Virus record (IMG/VR): IMGVR_UViG_3300030116_002395
Span: 1-25,841 of that record
DNA: 25,841 nt
Direction: 5' to 3' (one strand)
From: a virus
The notes below the pieces were generated by a model. That model saw only the letters and a list, made by a program, of their open reading frames with translations, searched no databases and had not been told where the DNA came from. Below are positions 20,228-25,841 of the stretch, piece by piece. Both the position numbers and the translations under genes were made by a program. Numbering within the stretch: position 1 is the stretch's first letter; every line of letters begins with the position of its first letter.

Positions 20228-21780
20228 AGTTTAGCGCGGATACGGGCAACGTAAACAGCGCGATCCAAGACGTTCAAACGGGCGTAGAGGGAACGAGCGG
20301 CGCGGTATCGGGACTCACGAACCAGCTCGACAAGATGACCGGCGGAGCCGTTTCCGGCTTTCGCAATCTTACCGGGGGAATCAAGAACGGGGTAACGGGT
20401 TTAAAGTCGTTTAAAGTCGCTCTTGCTGCTACTGGTATCGGTGCTATTCTCGTGGCTATTGGTACGCTCATTACCTACTTTACTTCTACCAAGCGAGGAG
20501 CAGAACAACTGAAGGTAGCAACGGCGGCTCTCGGTGCTGCATTCGACGTTTTGCGCGATCGCGTTTCCAAAATTGGAGGCGCATTGGTGAAGTTCTTTAC
20601 TGGCGATTTCAAAGGAGCGTTGGATGACGTGAAATCTTCGTTTACGGGAATCACGGACGAAATTATTCGAGAGACGAAAGCGGCCTCCGATTTAGAGCGG
20701 GCTATGAATCAGCTTAAGGATGAAGAACGAGAGTTCACAAAAGCACGAGCAGCCACTAATTTAGAGATTTCTAAAGCGCGTCTTTTAGCAGAAGATGATA
20801 CCTTGACCGTAGAGGAACGAATCGATGCCTTACAACGCGCCGTAGAGCTTGAACAAAAGACCGTAGACGAACAACTCCGACTCGCCGAAGAGCGGGCGCG
20901 AATCGCACGGGAACAAATCGCTCTTGGTGAAAGCCTCGAAGAAGATTTGCAACGCGTAGCCGATGCGGAAGCTGCGGTACTGGATTTACAATCCGCTTCT
21001 CTCCGTACTCAAAAGCGGTTGCAAACGGAACTCAATTCATTACGTACCGAAGGTATCGCAAAGGCGAAAGAAGCAGCACAAGCGGAAATCGACATAATGA
21101 AGGCGACCGCAGAGGCGAATACAAAGCGAAGAGAGGAAGATACCAAGACGCTCCAAGTAACAACAGAGAACCAAGAGAAGACCCTCCAAGTAAGTACAAC
21201 GAGCCTCGCTGAACAGGTACTCGGAACGGAAACAGCGGAGGAAGAGAAGCGCCGTTTACGCCGCGAAACATTTCAAGACTTTAAAAACGGAGCAGAGTTA
21301 GCCGGGCATCAAGCGTTAGAATTTGCTGAAATGACTTTGAGTTTCATCGGGGATTTAAATACCATCTTTACCCAAGATGAAGAAAAGCGAGCGAAGCGCA
21401 GTTTTGAAATCGGGAAAAAGCTCGCCATTGTTACCACCATTATGAACACGGCGGAAGCGATAGGATCCGCACTCGCAAAAGACGCAACCTTTCCCGGTTC
21501 TCGCTTCCTCGCAGCGGCAGCAGCCGGGGCAGCAGGAGCCGCGCAAGTTGCAACGATAAGCCGTCAGCAATTTGAGGCGGGGGTTACTGGGGGTACAACA
21601 AGCGTAAACCGACCGAACCTCACCGAGCCACCATCACCCACAGCCCCGCAACTCGACCTCGGATTCTTGGGGGCGGGAGCAGGGCAAACGGGCTTCCGTA
21701 CCTACGTCGTCTCTTCGGAAGTATCGAACGCCCAACAAGCAAACCAACGTATTAACGACCAAGCCACCCTCGTAGGATGA
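20200..21780 (+). CDS. Tail tape measure protein
   Basis: The 526-residue protein has tape-measure features. A Gly/Ser-rich start (about 20-70) precedes a hydrophobic segment at 72-93 (KVALAATGIGAILVAIGTLI). A long charged, Glu/Arg/Lys/Ala-rich coiled-coil region follows (about 160-330), then a second Ala-rich hydrophobic stretch near 425-455 (AAAAAGAAGAAQVATI). Such proteins set tail length; at about 0.15 nm per residue this one would specify a tail of roughly 75-80 nm or less. It would be ejected with the DNA and may form a membrane channel. It overlaps the preceding membrane protein by 28 bases and the protease gene by four. Confidence 0.85.
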   Translation: MATQQDYVLKFSADTGNVNSAIQDVQTGVEGTSGAVSGLTNQLDKMTGGAVSGFRNLTGGIKNGVTGLKSFKVALAATGIGAILVAIGTLITYFTSTKRGAEQLKVATAALGAAFDVLRDRVSKIGGALVKFFTGDFKGALDDVKSSFTGITDEIIRETKAASDLERAMNQLKDEEREFTKARAATNLEISKARLLAEDDTLTVEERIDALQRAVELEQKTVDEQLRLAEERARIAREQIALGESLEEDLQRVADAEAAVLDLQSASLRTQKRLQTELNSLRTEGIAKAKEAAQAEIDIMKATAEANTKRREEDTKTLQVTTENQEKTLQVSTTSLAEQVLGTETAEEEKRRLRRETFQDFKNGAELAGHQALEFAEMTLSFIGDLNTIFTQDEEKRAKRSFEIGKKLAIVTTIMNTAEAIGSALAKDATFPGSRFLAAAAAGAAGAAQVATISRQQFEAGVTGGTTSVNRPNLTEPPSPTAPQLDLGFLGAGAGQTGFRTYVVSSEVSNAQQANQRINDQATLVG

Positions 21781-23291
21781 ATTTTATTGAACTCGTAATC
21801 GACGAAGAAGCGGAACTCTACGGAATCGACGCTATCTCACTCGTAGAACAACCCGCTATCGAATCGGACTTCATAGCGATGAACGCGCAACTCTTGCAAT
21901 TCAAGACGCAGGACGAAGAAAAGCGTATCGTAATGGGTGCCGCCCTCATTCCAGATAAACCGATTTATCGCAAGAACGGGGAGGAAGAATATTACGTTTA
22001 CTTCTCAAAAAAGACCGTACGACGGGCGATGGAGCTTTACTTGAAGAACGGCAACCAAGCGAATGCAACACTCGAACACGAACACAAGATTAACGGCTTA
22101 CACGTCGTAGAGTCGTGGATCGTAGAAGGCGAGCAGGACAAAAGCCGTATGTACGGGCTTGAGGTTCCAGTCGGTACGTGGATGGTTTCAATGAAGGTTG
22201 AGAACGACGCTATCTGGGAGAAGTTCGTAAAGGAGGGCAACGTAAAAGGGTTCTCAATAGAAGGATACTTCGCGAATAAGTACGATTTAAGCCGGGCGAT
22301 AGTAAAGGACGATAAGCGTTTTAAGGACGGAAAGCGCGTCGATATGGAGTCGTACAGCGATTACCCCGACGCGGTGAAGAACAACGCAAAGAGGGGACGC
22401 GAACTCAACGAGAAACACGGTAACAAGTGCGCGACCCAAACTGGTAGGGTAAGAAGTGCGCAATTAGCAGCCGGGGAACCTGTATCGGAGGAGACGATTA
22501 AACGAATGTATTCGTACCTCTCTCGGGCGCAAGAGTATTACGATCCCAGCGACACGAGCGCCTGCGGGACTATCTCTTATCTCTTGTGGGGAGGCAAAGC
22601 CGGGTTACGTTGGTCGAAGTCGAAACTATCGGAACTCGAACTACTATCCGCTATTGAGATAGAACTTGGACTTGAACACCTCGAAGAGTTGCTTTTGGAG
22701 TATATGGTTAGCCAGGTCATTAGCGAAGAACACGCCATCATTAACGACCGATTGGCCTACTCTACAGAAGAAGCAGCACGGAAGGCGGCGGAGGATATGG
22801 GCCTCGAAGGGATTCACACTCACGAGTTCGACGGGAAAACGTGGTATATGCCCGGAGCAACTCACCAACTCGCAGAGATTGGCCCAAGAGGAGGGGTTCG
22901 TAGAAGCCGCAAAGCCCCCAAGAGCGACACGCCGAACAGAAACCCCAAAGGAAAAGGCACGGCAAAAGGAGACGCATCCGATACGCGATCCGCAAAAGTG
23001 AGCAAGAAAGATGAAGCCACCTTAAAGAAGAAGAGCGACGAATTCAACGAACGCTATAAAGAGAAGCTCGGATACGGCGTGAACGTGGGGATGTTGAAGG
23101 CGGTATTCCAACGCGGCTTGGGGGCGTTTAACGTAAGCCACTCTCCAAAGATTAAGAGCGCATCGGCTTGGGCGTTTGCCCGCGTTAACGCTTTCCTCTA
23201 CCTGGTAAAGAACGGGCGGCCACAGAATAAGAAGTATACCGGGGACAACGACCTCTTACCGAAGGAACACCCCAAGAGAAATAAGGAATAA
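21777..23291 (+). CDS. Multi-domain XkdF-like prohead protease
   Basis: Residues about 1-190 form an XkdF-like serine protease domain (Peptidase_S78_2 type). LEHEHK supplies candidate catalytic His residues H101 and H103, and VKGFSIEG supplies Ser160. A second module (about 203-272) has RGRELNEKHG and SACGTISYLLWGGKAG. A third, short motif (about 348-364) reads THEFDGKTWYMPGATH. A fourth, C-terminal domain (about 428-500) contains KAVFQRGLGAFNVSHSP and WAFARVNAFLY, resembling what I recall as DUF5824. The protease should process the scaffold or capsid during head maturation. The other modules recur in phage head genes with unknown roles. It overlaps the tape measure by four bases. Confidence 0.82.
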   Translation: MNFIELVIDEEAELYGIDAISLVEQPAIESDFIAMNAQLLQFKTQDEEKRIVMGAALIPDKPIYRKNGEEEYYVYFSKKTVRRAMELYLKNGNQANATLEHEHKINGLHVVESWIVEGEQDKSRMYGLEVPVGTWMVSMKVENDAIWEKFVKEGNVKGFSIEGYFANKYDLSRAIVKDDKRFKDGKRVDMESYSDYPDAVKNNAKRGRELNEKHGNKCATQTGRVRSAQLAAGEPVSEETIKRMYSYLSRAQEYYDPSDTSACGTISYLLWGGKAGLRWSKSKLSELELLSAIEIELGLEHLEELLLEYMVSQVISEEHAIINDRLAYSTEEAARKAAEDMGLEGIHTHEFDGKTWYMPGATHQLAEIGPRGGVRRSRKAPKSDTPNRNPKGKGTAKGDASDTRSAKVSKKDEATLKKKSDEFNERYKEKLGYGVNVGMLKAVFQRGLGAFNVSHSPKIKSASAWAFARVNAFLYLVKNGRPQNKKYTGDNDLLPKEHPKRNKE

Positions 23292-23326
23292 TTCTAATTA
23301 ACCGTTATATAAAAAACTCTTCGAAG

Positions 23327-23953
23327 ATGACATTAAAAGAACGCATCTCAGACTTGTTCGAAAAATACTCCGTAGAATTAGAAGTGGAGGCAAAAGAAGA
23401 AGTCCAAATGGCAACCGCAAAGCTCGAAAGCGGCCAAGAAATTATGACCGACGCGGAGTCATTCGCTGTCGGCGTTGAGGTTTTCGTTATGAACGACGAA
23501 AACGAAAAGATTCCACTCCCAAACGGCGACTACTCTTTGGAAGACGGCACGTCTTTGAAGGTAGAAGATGGCAAGGTTTCCGAGATGGAAGCAAAGACCG
23601 AAGCCGAAGAAGAGGAGAAAGAAGAAGAAATGGGTTACGGCGATAAGGACAAGGACGAAGAGGAGAAGATGTCTGAAGAGCCAAAGGCCGAAGAGGTAGA
23701 AGAAGTAGAAGCATCCGCAGAGGTGTTAACACGAGAAGACGTTGCAGGTATGATCGCAGAAGCTATCGAAGCAACGAAGGCGGAGTTCTCTTCACAAATC
23801 GAAGAGCGAGACGCAAAGATTACGGAGTTGAGTAAGCAGGCTACACCGAGCCTCTCACGCGCTCCCAAGATGGAGGCACCTGCCCCCGTCGATTTGAAAA
23901 GTTTATCAATCCAGGAGCGCGTTGCCGCGATCCATAACCAATTTTCTAAATAA
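23327..23953 (+). CDS. Acidic scaffold-like protein
   Basis: The 208-residue protein begins with a helical segment and a small beta domain (about 25-88) with LESGQEIMTDAESFAVGVEV and PLPNGDYSLEDGTSLKVEDG. A very acidic stretch follows (about 88-135, long Glu/Lys runs), then a helix (136-170) and a basic tail with SIQERVAAIHNQFSK. This fits a phage scaffolding protein that guides capsid assembly and is cleaved by the neighbouring protease. The 35-base gap before it (TATATAAAAAACTC) is AT-rich but has no recognisable promoter. Its stop shares an A with the capsid start, coupling the two. Confidence 0.72.
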   Translation: MTLKERISDLFEKYSVELEVEAKEEVQMATAKLESGQEIMTDAESFAVGVEVFVMNDENEKIPLPNGDYSLEDGTSLKVEDGKVSEMEAKTEAEEEEKEEEMGYGDKDKDEEEKMSEEPKAEEVEEVEASAEVLTREDVAGMIAEAIEATKAEFSSQIEERDAKITELSKQATPSLSRAPKMEAPAPVDLKSLSIQERVAAIHNQFSK

Positions 23954-24894
23954 TGGCTAACGCTAGTATCGCCGCCGGAACCTACGCGGGTGAAGCGGCA
24001 CGACCTTATGTTGCAGCGGCAGTTCTCTCCGCTGACTCAATTGCGAACGGTTACATTTCCGTTCTTGAAAACGTACACTCGAAAGCGGTTCTCCGCAAGT
24101 TCTCGGGCGTATCAATGCTCGCAGACACCGATTGCGGTTTTGCAACCGGAAGCGGCCCGTTGACTTTGGGCGAAGCAGTCCTCGAAGCAACCGCTCTCAA
24201 GATTAACGAGCAGGTTTGTAACGAAGATTTGCGCTTGACTTGGGAATCTGCTCAAATGCGCGGCCAATCTTCTCCAGCTCCTGCGGACTTCTCTTCTTAC
24301 GTCGCGCAGTATGTAGCAGCGAAGGTTGCCGAAGGCGTAGAGTTGAATATGTGGCAGGGTAACTTTGAAATCGACGGATCTACTGCCAACGCGAACACTT
24401 CGTTCGACGGTATTATGGCAAAGATTCAAGGCGCAAGCGGAACTTACAAGAGCGACGCTGCCGGAGCTTTCACAGGTGACGATGACGGTACTACTGGTGT
24501 ATTGACTCACTTGAACACGCTTTGCACTACTTTACCTCCAGCTATTCAAGGCGACCCCAACACCAAGCTCATTATGGGCCGTGCAACTGCTAACCTTTAC
24601 TACAAAGCGTTGGCAGCTACTTACAACCAACCTTTCTTGAACGATGGTTTGGTTGCTCGATACGCTGGTTACGACATCATCACTCCCGCCGGGATGCCGG
24701 AGGATTGCTTGTTGTTGACGAAGTTAGATAACATTTACTTCGGAACGAACCTGTTGACTGACCACATCCAAGCCTCTGTTTTGGATTTGACAGGTGTAAC
24801 TGGTGACGACGTTACGCGCGTAATTATGAAGTTCAACGGCGGAACGCAGGTTGTCGATCACGACAGCTACGCAGCGGTTGTTCGCACATCCTAA
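23953..24894 (+). CDS. Major capsid protein (HK97-like)
   Basis: The 313-residue protein follows the scaffold and shares an A with its stop. It has the order expected of an HK97-type shell protein: an N-terminal arm, a helix (KAVLRKFSGVSMLADT), an acidic-to-neutral core and a C-terminal part with LIMGRATANLYYKALAA (about 206-222) and the tail HDSYAAVVRTS. It is shorter than HK97 gp5 but within range. Its codon use favours frequent codons, as expected for the most abundant virion protein. A strong GC hairpin directly follows the gene. Confidence 0.84.
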   Translation: MANASIAAGTYAGEAARPYVAAAVLSADSIANGYISVLENVHSKAVLRKFSGVSMLADTDCGFATGSGPLTLGEAVLEATALKINEQVCNEDLRLTWESAQMRGQSSPAPADFSSYVAQYVAAKVAEGVELNMWQGNFEIDGSTANANTSFDGIMAKIQGASGTYKSDAAGAFTGDDDGTTGVLTHLNTLCTTLPPAIQGDPNTKLIMGRATANLYYKALAATYNQPFLNDGLVARYAGYDIITPAGMPEDCLLLTKLDNIYFGTNLLTDHIQASVLDLTGVTGDDVTRVIMKFNGGTQVVDHDSYAAVVRTS

Positions 24895-24901
24895 TTGAAT
24901 C

Positions 24902-24926
24902 GGGGAGGGGCTTTAAATCCCTCCCC
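24902..24926 (+). promoter_or_regulatory. Strong hairpin after the capsid gene (no T-run)
   Basis: An 8-bp perfect stem, GGGGAGGG with CCCTCCCC, encloses a 9-base loop. It is followed by ACAATTCC and not by a T-run, so it is probably not an efficient intrinsic terminator. It may stabilise the capsid mRNA or attenuate downstream transcription. Confidence 0.6.
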
Positions 24927-24942
24927 ACAATTCCTCTTAACT

Positions 24943-25458
24943 ATGGCTTGTACATTGACAATTAACGGCAGGGCGTTTCCCTGTAAAGATAAAATCGGAG
25001 GAATCAAGCGTGTTTGGATTAAGCAATTCGACGCGGATGATTGGGGTTCTATTACTGCGGGAGTTATTGCCGCCGCTTCTGCTATCGAGGTATTCGGTTT
25101 CGAACTCACTAAGAACAGCGGTTCATTTCAACAAACGGTTACTGCATCCGTAGAGAACGGGACGGTTTTCTACTCTCAAGTTCTCGAACTGAGTATGCCG
25201 AATCTCGTTGCTGCGGATAATGTAGAAATTGCCGACCTCTTGAAGAACCGGCTTTGCGTTATCGTTCAAGACAATAACGATAACTACTTCTTGATGGGAC
25301 ACACTACCGGAGCGGAAGCCACCGGGGGAACCGTAGGTACGGGAACCGCGAAGGGCGACTTGAACGGTTACCAAATCCAATTGACAGCAGAGGAGGTTAT
25401 TCCTGCTCCATTCGTCGCTTCTGACGATTCGAACATCACCTTCACGGCTGGATCCTGA
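24943..25458 (+). CDS. Major tail (tube)-like protein
   Basis: The ATG at 24943 gives 171 residues starting MACTLTINGRAFPCKDKIGG. The M-A-C-x-L-T opening with a C-K-D-x-x-G-G-I-K turn is a recognisable Bacteroidota phage structural family that I associate with major tail or tube proteins. The rest is beta-rich with Gly/Thr-rich loops (GHTTGAEATGGTVGTGT, about 126-142). An alternative is a head decoration protein, given its position directly after the capsid gene. An upstream TTG start would run through the hairpin and is unlikely. The gene ends before a terminator. Confidence 0.6.
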   Translation: MACTLTINGRAFPCKDKIGGIKRVWIKQFDADDWGSITAGVIAAASAIEVFGFELTKNSGSFQQTVTASVENGTVFYSQVLELSMPNLVAADNVEIADLLKNRLCVIVQDNNDNYFLMGHTTGAEATGGTVGTGTAKGDLNGYQIQLTAEEVIPAPFVASDDSNITFTAGS

Positions 25459-25493
25459 TTTCATTTTTGTTTGGTTCAAAGGTTACAGGACGG

Positions 25494-25523
25494 GGGAGGG
25501 CATTAGTCCTCCCTTTTCTTTTT
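25494..25523 (+). terminator. Probable rho-independent terminator after the tail-tube-like gene
   Basis: GGGAGG and CCTCCC form a 6-bp stem with an 8-base loop, followed by TTTTCTTTTT. The next ATG (25528) starts five bases later, so partial read-through would be needed for the portal and lysis genes unless they have their own promoter; none was recognised in the 69-base gap. Confidence 0.72.
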
Positions 25524-25527
25524 CGAT

Positions 25528-25841
25528 ATGATTACACTCGCTCCAAATAGTTCTGACGAACAGTTTATTTACCTCACGCTTCAAGAAGCGAAGAAGGACT
25601 TTGATGCGTTTGACGATTACCTCGTTATATTTACCAACGTGGCAAGCCAAGACACGCTCTCAATGATTGGTAACGTGGTAACCGACAACGCGCGGTATAC
25701 CAAGTTGAGCGTATATACGAACCAACCGCTCGCCATTTCGGGGCGTATCCTACTTACGGAAACGGGGCAGTATTCATACGCTGTATACGGGCAGAACTCA
25801 ACCACCAACCTCGACCCTACCGATGCAAGCGTTGAGGGTCT
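25528..25841 (+). CDS. Small structural protein, N-terminal part of the junction-spanning gene
   Basis: The ATG at 25528 opens a frame (MITLAPNSSDEQFIYLTLQE) that runs off the end and continues in frame at base 2, giving 134 residues in total. The first half is beta-rich with LQEAKKDFDAFDDYLVIFTN. No enzymatic motif is visible. It lies between the major tail-like gene and the portal gene; a role as a minor head or neck component is inferred from that position. It begins five bases after a terminator-like hairpin. Confidence 0.78.
   Translation, partial: MITLAPNSSDEQFIYLTLQEAKKDFDAFDDYLVIFTNVASQDTLSMIGNVVTDNARYTKLSVYTNQPLAISGRILLTETGQYSYAVYGQNSTTNLDPTDASVEG
25743..25841. repeat. Terminal direct repeat, copy 2 (circular assembly overlap)
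   Basis: Identical to bases 1-99; one copy should be removed when counting genome length or genes. The junction-spanning gene reads through it without a break. Confidence 0.93.

Noticed and set aside
22666-23001. Alternate-frame + strand open frame inside the protease gene
   Set aside because: It lies fully within a well-supported gene, is Lys/Arg-rich without domains, and has no coupled start.
1-25841. CRISPR array, insertion sequence or reverse-transcriptase-type element
   Set aside because: No regularly spaced direct repeats with unique spacers, no transposase and no reverse transcriptase motifs were seen on either strand.

Overview
The window is the complete genome of a small tailed double-stranded DNA phage, assembled as a circle. 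Bases 1-99 recur exactly at 25743-25841, so the unique length is 25,742 bp, and one gene runs across the join. Every supported gene is on the + strand, many overlap by one to four bases, and almost nothing is non-coding. The host is most likely a member of the Bacteroidota (possibly a flavobacterium, which is less certain). The one clear promoter has the Bacteroidota form (TTTG, 19 bp, TAGATTTG), start codons follow A-rich leaders such as AAACA instead of Shine-Dalgarno sequences, and many structural genes resemble families I associate with Bacteroidota phages. Family names come from motif recognition by eye; no database search was run.

Layout: (a) 1-2.4 kb: end of the junction-spanning gene, portal with a C-terminal Cys/His domain, head-tail connector. 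(b) 2.4-4.25 kb: lysis region (small membrane coiled-coil protein, M15 peptidase endolysin, calcineurin-like phosphoesterase, holin-like protein), closed by a terminator. (c) 4.35-6.2 kb: a promoter drives a cluster of small early proteins, including an OB-fold-like protein, a Myb/SANT-like protein and a Cro-sized helix-turn-helix protein, closed by a second terminator. (d) 6.2-8.7 kb: replication initiator containing four 22-bp iterons and an AT-rich repeat block (probable origin), a possible helicase-loader-position protein, NinG-like nuclease, sigma-like factor, a Cys-rich protein and a 49-aa protein. (e) 8.7-11.2 kb: probable DNA-modification island with a PAPS-reductase-like ATP-pyrophosphatase, a ParB/Srx-domain protein and a Mom-like protein, ending in an unusual tRNA-Gly-like gene. 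(f) 11.2-25.5 kb: terminase small and large subunits, probable tail assembly chaperone with a T-run frameshift, fibre, baseplate/tail proteins, tape measure, XkdF-like prohead protease, scaffold, major capsid, major tail-like protein, then the junction gene.

There is a tape measure but no sheath gene, so a siphovirus-like particle is likely. No integrase was seen, so a lytic life cycle is favoured. Early genes probably set up takeover and replication from the iteron origin. The sigma-like factor may redirect host RNA polymerase to the late genes, which lack recognisable housekeeping promoters. The modification genes may protect phage DNA before packaging and lysis.

The most interesting items are the iteron origin inside the initiator gene, the tail-chaperone frameshift, the modification island, the tRNA-Gly with a non-U33 anticodon loop, the fibre duplication whose copies are synonymously recoded, and the Myb/SANT-like early protein.
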